From Pseudomonas fulva 12-X (GTDB lineage Bacteria; Pseudomonadota; Gammaproteobacteria; Pseudomonadales; Pseudomonadaceae), in contig NC_015556.1 in assembly GCF_000213805.1 (NCBI RefSeq), positions 1,612,001 through 1,676,000 on the forward strand: a DNA stretch of 64,000 nt. Reading direction: 5' to 3'. The position numbers and the translations under genes were made by a program. Positions 49,375-58,472 of the stretch are shown here, piece after piece. The stretch's first letter is position 1, and each line of letters begins with the position of its first letter. The notes under the pieces are model-generated. The model ran no database searches and was not told where the DNA came from. It saw only the letters and a list, made by a program, of their open reading frames with translations.

Positions 49375-50241
49375 ATGAGCACACCTTCCCTGAGCCTGAA
49401 AAAGATCTATTCGGGCAAAGTCCGCGACCTCTACGAGATCGACGACAAGCGCATGCTGATGGTCGCCACCGATCGCCTGTCGGCCTTCGACGTGATCCTC
49501 GAACAGCCGATTCCGGACAAGGGCAAGATCCTCACCGCCATCTCCAACTTCTGGTTCGACAAGCTCGCTCACGTGGTGCCCAACCACTTCACCGGTGATC
49601 GCGTCGAAGACGTGGTGCCGGCTGCCGAGCTGCCGCTGGTCGAGGGTCGCGCCGTGGTCGCCAAACGCCTCAAGCCAGTCGCTGTGGAAGCCATCGTGCG
49701 CGGCTACATCGTCGGCTCCGGCTGGAAGGAATACCAGAAGAGCGGCACCGTGTGCGGCATCGCGCTGCCGGTCGGCCTGAAGGAAGCGGCCAAGCTGCCC
49801 GAGCCGATCTTCACGCCGTCGACCAAGGCCGCCGTGGGCGACCATGACGAGAACATCAGCTTCGCCCAGTGCGAAGCGATCATCGGCGCCGAGCTGGCCG
49901 CCAAGGTGCGCGACACCTCCATCGCCCTGTACAAGGCAGCGGTGGAATACGCCGCCACCCGCGGCATCATCATCGCCGATACCAAGTTCGAATTCGGCCT
50001 CGATGAAGACGGCACCCTGACCTTGATGGACGAGGTGCTGACGCCTGATTCCAGCCGCTTCTGGCCTGCCGACAGCTACGCCGAAGGCACCAACCCGCCG
50101 AGCTTCGACAAGCAGTTCGTGCGCAACTGGCTGGAGTCCACCGGCTGGAACAAGGAGCCGCCGGCCCCGGCCGTACCGGCCGATGTCGCCCAGAAGACCG
50201 CCGACAAGTACCGCGAAGCGCTGACCCGGCTCACCGCCTGA
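49375..50241 (+). CDS. purC: SAICAR synthetase PurC (long form, 288 aa)
   Basis: PurC joins CAIR and aspartate using ATP in purine synthesis. The protein has [31 protein letters not shown] at the N terminus, [24 protein letters not shown], and [29 protein letters not shown] near residue 215. This is the 290-300-aa class found in yeast and beta-proteobacteria, not the roughly 236-aa form I recall from P. aeruginosa. Residues for substrate binding look intact. It is monocistronic and bracketed by terminators. Confidence 0.94.
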   Translation: MSTPSLSLKKIYSGKVRDLYEIDDKRMLMVATDRLSAFDVILEQPIPDKGKILTAISNFWFDKLAHVVPNHFTGDRVEDVVPAAELPLVEGRAVVAKRLKPVAVEAIVRGYIVGSGWKEYQKSGTVCGIALPVGLKEAAKLPEPIFTPSTKAAVGDHDENISFAQCEAIIGAELAAKVRDTSIALYKAAVEYAATRGIIIADTKFEFGLDEDGTLTLMDEVLTPDSSRFWPADSYAEGTNPPSFDKQFVRNWLESTGWNKEPPAPAVPADVAQKTADKYREALTRLTA

Positions 50242-50588
50242 TCACGCCTTGGCACACAAGCGCCGCTGTTTCCTCTCGGTAACGGCGGCGTTTTCGTTGG
50301 GCTCGTGCGCAGGCCAAATCCAGATAGCGCCTCCGACAGCTTGCCGGCTTGGTGTTGGCGAGGCCTGCGTCGCAGCCTTTTCTCACCATGGCGCTTGGTG
50401 TAGGTTAGCGGCTGGGTGCCACCGCAGTTGCGGCAAGGCAGGTTCATTCCCGCGCTGGTCGGGCCGCCAGCGCAGAGCACACGCCGCATGATTCCAGCCT
50501 TGTCTCGCCAATCTTTCCCCTCGCATTCGCACACGCCTCCCACTGTTTCCCAGGCTCGCCAACACTCCTCGTTGGGAGCTGCTCAGCA
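50242..50588. other. Intergenic region between purC and the serine recombinase
   Basis: A terminator lies at 50261-50296. The remaining 290 bases contain no supported gene; a 156-codon minus-strand frame at 50076-50543 runs into purC and has no ribosome-binding site. No convincing direct or inverted recombination site is evident by eye. Confidence 0.5.
50261..50296 (+). terminator. Rho-independent terminator after purC
   Basis: CGCCGCTGTT (50261-50270) pairs with AACGGCGGCG (50281-50290, one G-T pair), then TTTTCG. It lies 20 bases after the purC stop. Confidence 0.75.
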
Positions 50589-51191
50589 ATGAACCAATTG
50601 CTGGAGTCGGAACAGGATCAGGAAAGCGGGCCACGTTATCTCGGTTACGCGCGTGCCAGTGAAACTGCCAATCTGATCAGCCAGCTTTTCGATCTGGAGC
50701 TGGCGGGCTGCAACCGGCTGGTGTCCGAGCAGACCAAGAACAACTGGCGCAATCGCCCCGAACTGACCCGCCTGCTCAGCGAACTGGGCTCTGGCGACGT
50801 GCTCACCGTCACCAAGCTCGATCGCCTGGCACGCAGCACTCGGGAGCTTTTGGAAATCGCCGAACGCATTCATATCAGCGGCGCGGGCCTGCGCAGCCTG
50901 TCCGAACCTTGGGCGGACACCACCACCGAAAATGGCCTGACCGTGCTGGCAGTTTTTGCCGGCATCGTCGAATTCGAGCGCTCACTGATTCTTGAACGAA
51001 CCAAGGACGGCCGCGAGGCCGCCAAGGCGCGCGGCGTGAAATTCGGCGCCAAACCGACGCTGACCAACGAGCAGATCGACGAGGCGAAACGGCTGATCGG
51101 TCAGGAGGGGCAGTCGGTCGAGCAGGCGGCCAAGGCGCTTAACGTGCATCGTTCTACGCTCTATCGGGCGTTGCGGCGGGTGAAGAAGTAG
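50589..51191 (+). CDS. Serine recombinase (resolvase/invertase family)
   Basis: The 200-aa protein has the resolvase catalytic domain, with the nucleophilic Ser in YLGYARASET (S24), the LTVTKLDRLARSTRELLEI motif (about residues 76-94) with catalytic Arg residues, and FERSLILERTKDGREAAKARG. A C-terminal helix-turn-helix of the Hin type follows (LNVHRSTLYRALRRVKK). Such enzymes invert or excise DNA between short sites. The residues after Ser differ from Tn3 resolvases (no DDQ). No transposase or known partner site is in view. It opens a patch of accessory genes. Confidence 0.9.
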   Translation: MNQLLESEQDQESGPRYLGYARASETANLISQLFDLELAGCNRLVSEQTKNNWRNRPELTRLLSELGSGDVLTVTKLDRLARSTRELLEIAERIHISGAGLRSLSEPWADTTTENGLTVLAVFAGIVEFERSLILERTKDGREAAKARGVKFGAKPTLTNEQIDEAKRLIGQEGQSVEQAAKALNVHRSTLYRALRRVKK

Positions 51192-51335
51192 AGGCTAGCG
51201 CCTGTTAAAGCTTTGCCCAAGCCCTGTCTTTCGCCTCAGCCGATGCAAAGCAGAGGTTTAAAATCCGCTAGACAGTCTGAGAGCGCGATATCAATATGAT
51301 GGCCATTTAGAGGCAGGATAAGAAGAGGGATCTTC

Positions 51336-52343
51336 ATGGGCTGGAAAGGCACGTTACGTTCAATGCAGGCAGCATCCCGTCGAGCTGAGCGCAACGCTGA
51401 GCGTAGGCAGCGCGAACTTGAGAAGCGCCGCCGAGAGTACTCAAGGATGGAGGCCTTGGAGCAGGCTGCGTACGAGGTTGAAGTCTACGAAAACCACATT
51501 GATCTCCTCCTTTCTGTTCACCGTGAAAGTACTGAGCGTATCGACTGGCAGGCTTGTACTGAGCGAGCCGAACCTTTGCGCCCATTGAAGCAAGCCGTCA
51601 ACGAGAGTGCTGCCGAGGCTAAGCTGGAGGCTTATCAGGCAAGTTTTCTTGCGCGTCTTTTCAGGCTTCAACAGCGGCAACAAAACAAACTTGCAGAAAA
51701 GATCGAAACAGCCCGAGCGCTGGATAACCAGTGCTATAGCGAGGCGCTGGAAGCTTGGCAGGCTGAGCGTTCAGAGTGGAGTTCGGATAAGGCACTTGCA
51801 GAACGCCTACTTAAGCACGATAGAACTGCCAAGATCGAAGTAATTGAGTTGCTAGATCCTTTCACTGACATTGCAATGCTCGGATCCTCCATTACCTTTA
51901 CCGTTCACCCAAACGGGATAGTAGAGGCATTGCTTGCGGTGCATGGCGATAGAGTAGTCCCTTCGGACATCAAAAGCCTGCTGAAGAGCGGAAAACTATC
52001 CACAAAGAAAATGCCGGTGGGCCGATTCCATGAGCTTCTTCAGGACTACGTCTGTAGTTGTGCTCTTCGAGTAGGGCGTGAACTATTGGCCATATTACCG
52101 GATGATTTGGTAATAGTGACGGCGACCGACAAACTGCTTAACTCTGTTACTGGACATCTGGAAGAGCTACCGTTGCTTAGCGTAGCGATATCCCGGCAGA
52201 CAATAGATGCGCTTAATCTTAATGCCATAGACCCATCTGACTCGATGAAAAATTTTGTTCACAATATGGCATTCAAGAAAACGGTAGGCTTTTCATCTGT
52301 AACGGCCTTGTCAGCCTCTCAGTTCGAGTCAGTAACCGCCTGA
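51336..52343 (+). CDS. Unrecognised 335-aa coiled-coil protein
   Basis: I do not recognise this gene. The first 60 residues are highly basic and heptad-like (RRAERNAERRQRELEKRRRE, then YEVEVYENHIDLLLSVHRE), and more coiled coil follows to about residue 160. The C-terminal 170 residues look globular, alpha/beta, with IAMLGSSITFTVHPNGIVEALLAV and LPDDLVIVTATDKLLNSVTGHLEELPLLSVAIS. No transmembrane segment or catalytic motif is clear. GAGGG precedes the ATG. It is visibly AT-richer than the neighbouring core genes, which suggests transfer. Confidence 0.75.
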   Translation: MGWKGTLRSMQAASRRAERNAERRQRELEKRRREYSRMEALEQAAYEVEVYENHIDLLLSVHRESTERIDWQACTERAEPLRPLKQAVNESAAEAKLEAYQASFLARLFRLQQRQQNKLAEKIETARALDNQCYSEALEAWQAERSEWSSDKALAERLLKHDRTAKIEVIELLDPFTDIAMLGSSITFTVHPNGIVEALLAVHGDRVVPSDIKSLLKSGKLSTKKMPVGRFHELLQDYVCSCALRVGRELLAILPDDLVIVTATDKLLNSVTGHLEELPLLSVAISRQTIDALNLNAIDPSDSMKNFVHNMAFKKTVGFSSVTALSASQFESVTA

Positions 52344-52401
52344 AGCTAATGATTTGTAGGCGAAGTGTGGCAAGTTAAATACGCTTTCTTTGCTCGATTA
52401 A

Positions 52402-52797
52402 TTAGTGAGCATCTTGAATTATCAGATTGAGCTCTGCTACTTCACGTTCGCCGGAGCACCTGTCAAGAAAAACTAAATCTTGAGTCATGCCTGAAGGCAA
52501 AGTGACTCCTACGACAAAGTCACGATCCATGTCTTTGGCAAGTTTCTGTATCAACGGCACCAGATGCTCTATCTGTTGAGCTCCAAAGCTACTTAAGGGA
52601 ATATTTAGTCCGATAAACCAATCAGACAAGTCGTTCACATCGGCGCCTTCACACGGCTCGTATTTTTGGTTAACGAGCGTCGCTCCAAGCTCAAACCACC
52701 GAGTCTTGAGTTCACTGAAAGCTTTTAACAGCTCAGCCTCGTTATCGGCGTTGTCACTGCCATCAACATATACATAAATAATTCGCGTCATTTGCAT
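52402..52797 (-). CDS. Unrecognised 131-aa protein convergent with the coiled-coil gene
   Basis: I do not recognise this gene. It is a small acidic soluble protein starting MQMTRIIYVYVDGSDNADNE (or at the MTR two codons in), with WFELGATLVNQKYEPCEGAD and VVGVTLPSGMTQDLVFLDR. It has the look of a single alpha/beta domain. It is AT-richer than the core and lies tail-to-tail with the 335-aa gene, 58 bases apart. Small immunity-like proteins can look like this, but nothing here proves it. A strong ribosome-binding site is not seen. Confidence 0.6.
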   Translation of the reverse strand: MQMTRIIYVYVDGSDNADNEAELLKAFSELKTRWFELGATLVNQKYEPCEGADVNDLSDWFIGLNIPLSSFGAQQIEHLVPLIQKLAKDMDRDFVVGVTLPSGMTQDLVFLDRCSGEREVAELNLIIQDAH

Positions 52798-53077
52798 CCC
52801 GAAAGTGATTCTCTGCGTGGATGGTAGCGCTAAGAAAGCCTCAGGTGCTTCAAGTCGTCCGGTTCTACGATCGCCTAGCTTTACCGTCCCTCATCCAGAC
52901 CCCGCTATTCGGAGTTTTCTGCAAAAACTCCAGAGCTTTCCGCAAGAAGCCGTCATCGTTCTGCCTCTAAATTCCGCCATCCACTTCTGCAAGCCTGTGA
53001 TCGCCAGATCCTCGTATCTGGGCTAGACCCAAAGCAGGGGTACCCCCACACATAATCCCTACAAGAGGATGGGCGTG

Positions 53078-56000
53078 ATGTTCAAAGCCAGCCAGGTCTT
53101 GCAGCCGGAGTTTCTCGCGCAGGTTTCCGCTGCCAGGGCTGCCGATTTTTTCCCCGCCATCAGCGCCAACTACAACGTCGACGAAACCGCGTACCTCGAG
53201 GAGCTGCTCAAGCTCGCCGATCCCGGTGCCGCTGGTATCGAGAGCATTCGTCAGCAGGCGCGCAGCCTGATTCAGGACGTGCGCGGCCGTGACAACGCGG
53301 TCGATACCCTCGACGCACTGCTGCGCCAGTACAGCCTGGATACCCAGGAAGGCCTGATGCTGATGTGCCTGGCCGAGGCGCTGTTGCGCGTGCCGGATGC
53401 CAGCACCGCCGATGCGCTGATTCGCGACAAGCTCAGCGCCGCCGAGTGGGAGCGGCACCTGGGCAAGAGCGATAACGTGCTGGTCAACTTCGCGGCCTGG
53501 GGCCTGGTGATGACCGGCAAGGTGGTCGACCCGCAAGCCGCCGACGGGCGCCCGAAGAAGGTGCTTGGTCGCCTCATTCAGCGTTCCGGCGAGCCGGTGA
53601 TTCGCGCGGCGATGAACCAGGCCATGAAGCTGATGGGCAAGCAGTTCGTGCTCGGTCGCACCATCAGCGAGGCGCTGAAGAACGGTCGCCCGGAGCGCGA
53701 GAAGGGCTACACCTATTCGTTCGACATGCTTGGCGAAGCGGCCCTGACCGCCGAAGACGCCGAGAAATACATGGCCGACTACCGCAAGGCCATCGACACC
53801 GTCGGCGCCGAGCCCCAGGTCGGCCCAGGCCCGAAGCCGTCGATTTCGATCAAGCTCTCCGCACTGCACCCGCGTTACGAAGTGGCCCAGCGCGAGCGCG
53901 TGCTCAGCGAGCTCTTCGCCAACGTGCGCGAGCTGGCGATCCGTGCGCGCAAGCTCAACGTCGGCATCTCGGTGGACGCCGAAGAGGCGGACCGCCTCGA
54001 GCTGTCCATGGAACTGTACGAAAAGCTGCTGCGAGATCCGGCCATTGCCGGCTGGGGCGAGTTCGGCCTGGTCATCCAGGCTTATTCCAAACGCTGCCTG
54101 CCGGTGCTGGTGTGGCTGACCCTGCTGGGCAAGGAGCTCGGCGAGAAGATGCCGCTGCGCCTGGTCAAGGGCGCCTACTGGGACAGCGAGATCAAGCAGT
54201 GCCAGGTGTGGGGCCTCGACGGCTATCCGGTATTCACCCGCAAGGAAGGTACCGATACCTCGTATCTGGCCTGCGCGCGCTACCTGCTCAGCGATTTCAC
54301 CCGCGGCGTGATCTACCCGCAGTTCGCCAGCCATAACGCCCATACCGTCAGTTGCATCCTGGCCATGGCCGCCGAGCAGGCGTCGCCGCGCGAGTTCGAA
54401 TTCCAGCGCCTGCACGGCATGGGCGACGCGCTGTACGACACTGTGCTGGAGACGCACCGCAAGACCGTGCGTATCTACGCCCCGGTCGGTGCCCACAAGG
54501 ACCTGCTGCCGTACCTGGTGCGGCGCCTGCTGGAGAACGGCGCCAACTCGTCGTTCGTGCACCAGCTGGTCGACCCGAGCGTGCCGGTCGAGTCGTTGAT
54601 CGATCACCCGGTCACCCAGCTGCGCAAGTTCGCCAGCCTCGCCAATAACAAAATCCCGCTGCCGCCTGCGCTGTACGGGGCCACACGGAAAAACTCCCAG
54701 GGCATCAACATGAACATCCAGAAATCGCTGACCGAACTCGAAAACGCCTACCGTCCGCAGCTGGATCGCCAGTGGCAGGCCGCGCCGGTGATCAACGGCC
54801 AGACCCTGAGCGGCACCGCCCAGGAGGTTCGCTGCCCGTATGATCTGAACAAGGTGGTCGGCACCGCCCAGTTCGCCACCGCCGCCCAGGCCGCCCAAGC
54901 GTTGGATGGCCTGAGCGCTGCCTGGCCGAACTGGAACGCCACCACCATCGACGCCCGTGCCAGCGTGCTCGAGCGCCTGGCCGACCTGCTGGAAAAACAC
55001 CGTGCCGAGCTGATGGCGCTGTGCACCGTGGAAGCCGGCAAGTCCATGCAGGACGGCATCGACGAAGTACGCGAGGCGGTGGACTTCTGCCGTTACTACG
55101 CCCAGCAGGCGCGCCTGAAACTGGGCCGCGAAGAACTCAAGGGCCCGACCGGCGAGCGCAACGAGCTGTTCCATGAAGGCCGCGGCATCTTCGTCTGCGT
55201 CAGCCCGTGGAACTTCCCGCTGGCCATCTACCTCGGTCAGATCACTGCTGCCCTGGTGGCCGGCAACGTGGTGCTGGCCAAACCGGCCGAGCAGACCAGC
55301 CTGATCGCTGCCCGCGCCCTGGAACTGATGTTCGAAGCCGGCCTGCCGAAAGACGTGATCGCCTTCCTGCCGGGCGACGGTGCGACCCTGGGCGGCGTGT
55401 TCTGCCGCGACCCGCGCGTGGCCGGCGTGTGCTTTACCGGCTCCACTGACACGGCGCGCATCATCAACCGCCAGCTGGCCGAGAAGGACGGCATGATCGC
55501 CACCCTGATCGCCGAGACCGGCGGCCAGAACGCGATGATCGTCGACTCCACCGCGCTGCCCGAGCAGGTGGTCAAGGATGCCGTCGGCTCGGCCTTCACC
55601 AGCGCCGGCCAGCGTTGCTCGGCCCTGCGCGTGCTGTACGTGCAGCGTGACATCGCCGACCGCGTGATCGACCTGCTCAAGGGCGCCATGGCCGAACTGA
55701 AGATCGGCCCGACTCACCTGCGTGAGAACGACATCGGCCCGGTGATCGATGCCGAGGCCCGCGAAGGCCTGCTGGCGCATATCAACCAGCTGAAAGGCGA
55801 GGGCAAGCTGATCGCCGAGGCTGCCGTGGCAGGCGACCTGAACGGTCATTTCGTCGCGCCGGTGGCCTTCGAGATCGGCGGCATTCACGAACTGAAGAAA
55901 GAACAGTTCGGCCCGGTGCTGCACGTGGTGCGCTATGACGCCGCCGATCTGGAGAAGGTGGTCGCGGCCATCAATGGCACCGGTTACGGATTGACCCTTG

Positions 56001-56254
56001 GCATTCACAGCCGAAACGAGGAAACTGCCGCCCGCATCGAAGCCCTGGCGCGTGTCGGCAACCTGTACGTGAACCGCAACCAGATCGGTGCGGTGGTCGG
56101 CGTGCAGCCGTTCGGCGGCTGCGGCCTGTCCGGTACCGGCCCGAAAGCCGGCGGCCCGAGCTACCTGCTGCGCTTCGTCAACGAGCGCACCACCTCGGTG
56201 AACACCACGGCGGTGGGCGGAAACGCCTCACTGCTGTCGCTGGGCGACGAGTAA
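53078..56254 (+). CDS. putA: Bifunctional proline dehydrogenase / delta-1-pyrroline-5-carboxylate dehydrogenase
   Basis: PutA oxidises proline to glutamate in two steps. The protein (1058 aa from the chosen ATG) has the flavin proline dehydrogenase domain (about residues 140-480, with IKLSALHPRYEVAQRERVL, LVKGAYWDSEIK and YPQFASHNAHTV) and an aldehyde dehydrogenase domain (about 530-1035, with AETGGQNAMIVDST and the catalytic Cys in FTSAGQRCSALRVL). It lacks the N-terminal ribbon-helix-helix repressor of the 1300-aa PutA. The ATG at 53078 is favoured because GAGGA lies 8 bases upstream; the in-frame ATG at 53069 is too close to it. Confidence 0.95.
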   Translation: MFKASQVLQPEFLAQVSAARAADFFPAISANYNVDETAYLEELLKLADPGAAGIESIRQQARSLIQDVRGRDNAVDTLDALLRQYSLDTQEGLMLMCLAEALLRVPDASTADALIRDKLSAAEWERHLGKSDNVLVNFAAWGLVMTGKVVDPQAADGRPKKVLGRLIQRSGEPVIRAAMNQAMKLMGKQFVLGRTISEALKNGRPEREKGYTYSFDMLGEAALTAEDAEKYMADYRKAIDTVGAEPQVGPGPKPSISIKLSALHPRYEVAQRERVLSELFANVRELAIRARKLNVGISVDAEEADRLELSMELYEKLLRDPAIAGWGEFGLVIQAYSKRCLPVLVWLTLLGKELGEKMPLRLVKGAYWDSEIKQCQVWGLDGYPVFTRKEGTDTSYLACARYLLSDFTRGVIYPQFASHNAHTVSCILAMAAEQASPREFEFQRLHGMGDALYDTVLETHRKTVRIYAPVGAHKDLLPYLVRRLLENGANSSFVHQLVDPSVPVESLIDHPVTQLRKFASLANNKIPLPPALYGATRKNSQGINMNIQKSLTELENAYRPQLDRQWQAAPVINGQTLSGTAQEVRCPYDLNKVVGTAQFATAAQAAQALDGLSAAWPNWNATTIDARASVLERLADLLEKHRAELMALCTVEAGKSMQDGIDEVREAVDFCRYYAQQARLKLGREELKGPTGERNELFHEGRGIFVCVSPWNFPLAIYLGQITAALVAGNVVLAKPAEQTSLIAARALELMFEAGLPKDVIAFLPGDGATLGGVFCRDPRVAGVCFTGSTDTARIINRQLAEKDGMIATLIAETGGQNAMIVDSTALPEQVVKDAVGSAFTSAGQRCSALRVLYVQRDIADRVIDLLKGAMAELKIGPTHLRENDIGPVIDAEAREGLLAHINQLKGEGKLIAEAAVAGDLNGHFVAPVAFEIGGIHELKKEQFGPVLHVVRYDAADLEKVVAAINGTGYGLTLGIHSRNEETAARIEALARVGNLYVNRNQIGAVVGVQPFGGCGLSGTGPKAGGPSYLLRFVNERTTSVNTTAVGGNASLLSLGDE

Positions 56255-56438
56255 CAGACAACGGGTGGGAATCGATGAGATTTCTGCCCGTTTTGCTATT
56301 GGGGGCTGATGCCCCGAATCGGTAACGCCACCAGAAGAGTGGCGTACCTGGAGCACGGCCGTGATTGATGGTCGTGGTGTGCCAACTGGACCGGGTCACC
56401 CCGGTTTTAATAAAAACAAACGAGAGGGGCTTTCCCCA

Positions 56439-57929
56439 ATGACTGCAAGTACTCCCATGCTGGTCACCTTCGTGGTCTATATCCTGGCCATGGTGCTGAT
56501 CGGTTTCATTGCCTACCGCGCGACCAAGAACTTCTCCGACTACATCCTCGGTGGTCGCAGCCTCGGCAGCTTCGTGACGGCGCTGTCCGCCGGTGCCTCG
56601 GACATGAGCGGCTGGCTGCTGATGGGCCTGCCGGGCGCCATCTTCATCGCCGGTATCTCGGAAAGCTGGATCGCCATCGGCCTGATCCTCGGCGCCTGGC
56701 TGAACTGGCTGTTCGTCGCCGGTCGCCTGCGTGTGCACACCGAGCACAACAACAACGCCCTGACCCTGCCGGACTTCTTCACCCATCGCTTCGAAGACAA
56801 CAGCAAGCTGCTGCGCATCTTCTCGGCGCTGGTGATCCTGGTGTTCTTCACCATCTACTGCGCCTCGGGCGTGGTGGCCGGTGCGCGCCTGTTCGAATCC
56901 ACCTTCGGCCTGAGCTACGACGTGGCTCTGTGGGTCGGTGCGGCGGCGACCATCGCCTATGTGTTCGTCGGCGGCTTCCTGGCGGTGAGCTGGACCGACA
57001 CCGTGCAGGCCACCATGATGATCTTCGCGCTGCTGATCACACCGGTGTTCGTGATTCTCTCCCTGGGCGATTTCGATGCGGCGATGACCACCATCGAACA
57101 GGCCAACCCGGCCAACTTCGACATGTTCCGTGGCCTGTCCCTCGTCGCCATCGTGTCGCTGCTGGCCTGGGGGCTGGGCTATTTCGGCCAGCCGCACATC
57201 CTGGTGCGCTTCATGGCGGCCGACTCGGTCAAGTCGATCCCGGCGGCACGCCGCATCGGCATGATCTGGATGATCCTGTGCCTGGGCGGCGCCGTGGCCG
57301 TGGGCTTCTTCGGCATCGCCTACTTCGCCAACAACCCGGCCCTGGCCGGCCCGGTCAGCGATAACAGCGAGCGCGTGTTCATCGAGCTGACCAAGATCCT
57401 CTTCAACCCCTGGGTTGCTGGTATTGTACTGTCGGCCATTCTGGCAGCGGTGATGAGCACCCTGAGCTGCCAGCTGCTGGTGTGCTCCAGCGCCCTGACC
57501 GAAGACTTCTACAAGGCCTTCCTGCGCAAGGGTGCCAGCGAGAAGGAACTGGTGTGGGTCGGCCGCCTGATGGTGCTGCTGATCGCCATCGTCGCCATCG
57601 CCATCGCTTCCAACCCGGACAGCAAGGTGCTGGGCCTGGTGTCCTACGCCTGGGCCGGTTTCGGCGCGGCCTTCGGTCCGGTGGTGATCCTGTCGCTGGT
57701 CTGGAAAGGCATGACTCGCAACGGCGCCCTGGCCGGCATGGTGGTCGGTGCGGCCACCGTGGTGCTGTGGAAGAACTTCATCGGTCTGGGTCTGTACGAG
57801 ATCATTCCGGGCTTCATCCTCGCCACCCTGGCCATCGTCGTGTTCAGCAAGATCGGTCGCCCGGCCTCGCCGGCGATGGTCAAGCGCTTCGACGAGGCCG
57901 AAAAGGAATACCAGGACGCGCATATCTGA
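56439..57929 (+). CDS. putP: Sodium/proline symporter PutP
   Basis: The 496-aa SSS-family transporter imports proline with sodium. It has about 13 membrane segments, with FSDYILGGRSLGSFVTALSAGASDMSGWLLMGLPGA (about residues 29-64) and LLAWGLGYFGQPHILVRFMA, which are PutP signatures with the sodium-site Ser/Thr. The ATG at 56439 has GAGAGGGG upstream. It lies 184 bases after putA and shares its function, so co-regulation is likely. A terminator follows. Confidence 0.95.
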   Translation: MTASTPMLVTFVVYILAMVLIGFIAYRATKNFSDYILGGRSLGSFVTALSAGASDMSGWLLMGLPGAIFIAGISESWIAIGLILGAWLNWLFVAGRLRVHTEHNNNALTLPDFFTHRFEDNSKLLRIFSALVILVFFTIYCASGVVAGARLFESTFGLSYDVALWVGAAATIAYVFVGGFLAVSWTDTVQATMMIFALLITPVFVILSLGDFDAAMTTIEQANPANFDMFRGLSLVAIVSLLAWGLGYFGQPHILVRFMAADSVKSIPAARRIGMIWMILCLGGAVAVGFFGIAYFANNPALAGPVSDNSERVFIELTKILFNPWVAGIVLSAILAAVMSTLSCQLLVCSSALTEDFYKAFLRKGASEKELVWVGRLMVLLIAIVAIAIASNPDSKVLGLVSYAWAGFGAAFGPVVILSLVWKGMTRNGALAGMVVGAATVVLWKNFIGLGLYEIIPGFILATLAIVVFSKIGRPASPAMVKRFDEAEKEYQDAHI

Positions 57930-57955
57930 TCGCGCCTGCGTCGTTTCGTTGAAAG

Positions 57956-57984
57956 AAGGCCCGGACACTGTCCGGGCCTTTTCA
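57956..57984 (+). terminator. Rho-independent terminator after putP
   Basis: AAGGCCCGGACA-CTG-TCCGGGCCTT is followed by TTCATT. It lies 27 bases after the putP stop. Confidence 0.85.
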
Positions 57985-58030
57985 TTGGTGCCTGCTGGTA
58001 AGCTTGCGGCCCAGCCATCAGGAACTCGCC

Positions 58031-58243
58031 ATGACCTCATCCAAAGACCCGCTGCACGGCATCACCTTGCAGACCATCCTGACCGAACTGGTCGAGCAAT
58101 TCGGCTGGGACGGCCTGGCCCAGCGCATCGACATCCGCTGCTTCAAGAGCGACCCGAGCATCAAGTCGAGCCTGACCTTTTTGCGGAAAACGCCGTGGGC
58201 GCGGGAGAAGGTGGAGGCGCTTTATCTGAAGCGCAAACGCTAA
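58031..58243 (+). CDS. VF530-family (DUF2132) small DNA-binding-like protein
   Basis: The 70-aa protein contains [30 protein letters not shown] and [20 protein letters not shown], the signature of the VF530/DUF2132 family. The family has a helical DNA-binding-like fold and no assigned pathway. The ATG at 58031 excludes a nine-residue upstream extension. It stands alone, followed by two intergenic repeat elements. Confidence 0.88.
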   Translation: MTSSKDPLHGITLQTILTELVEQFGWDGLAQRIDIRCFKSDPSIKSSLTFLRKTPWAREKVEALYLKRKR

Positions 58244-58245
58244 GC

Positions 58246-58372
58246 GCGTTCCTCACGCTCCGCGTGGGGATGCCTCTCTGGACGCTCTGCGTCCGCTTTC
58301 AAATATCATGTTCCTGCACAAGCGGACGCAGAGCGTCCTGACTGGGCTACCACGCAGGAGCGTGGGAGCGAT
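58246..58372. repeat. Intergenic inverted repeat element
   Basis: Nested arms are present: the outer pair is roughly 58246-58273 with 58345-58372, and the inner pair is perfect (GGACGCTCTGCGTCCGCTT at 58280-58298 with 58320-58338). Each inner arm is itself partly palindromic. This is a typical multi-copy Pseudomonas intergenic repeat design; copy number is not visible here. Confidence 0.75.
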
Positions 58373-58404
58373 CTTAAACAAGTGGGCAGAGTTGCTGCCG
58401 CTTT

Positions 58405-58472
58405 CGTAGGAGGGGCTTCAGCCCCGAGCTTTATTAGGGCGCGAAAAGCTCGCGGCTAAAGCCGCTCCTACG
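58405..58472. repeat. REP/REPIN-like palindromic repeat pair
   Basis: CGTAGGAGGGGCTTCAGCCC (58405-58424) and the inverted copy ending GCCGCTCCTACG at 58472 form a pair of palindromic units with GCTT/AAGC inner edges. The pattern matches the repetitive extragenic palindromes common in Pseudomonas. Confidence 0.78.

Noticed and set aside
50076..50543. 155-aa minus-strand frame across the purC end and spacer
   Set aside because: It overlaps purC coding sequence and its terminator, and its translation is Arg/Gly/Pro-rich, as expected of a noncoding frame.
52805..53026. 73-codon plus-strand frame before putA
   Set aside because: It has no ribosome-binding site, atypical composition, and covers the expected putA promoter region; no resemblance to known proteins.
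52967..56008. A 1013-codon minus-strand open frame opposite putA
   Set aside because: It mirrors the codon bias of the strongly coding putA strand, has low-complexity histidine/glutamine/valine-rich translation, and resembles no protein. Similar long antisense frames lie opposite relA, proS and putP for the same reason.
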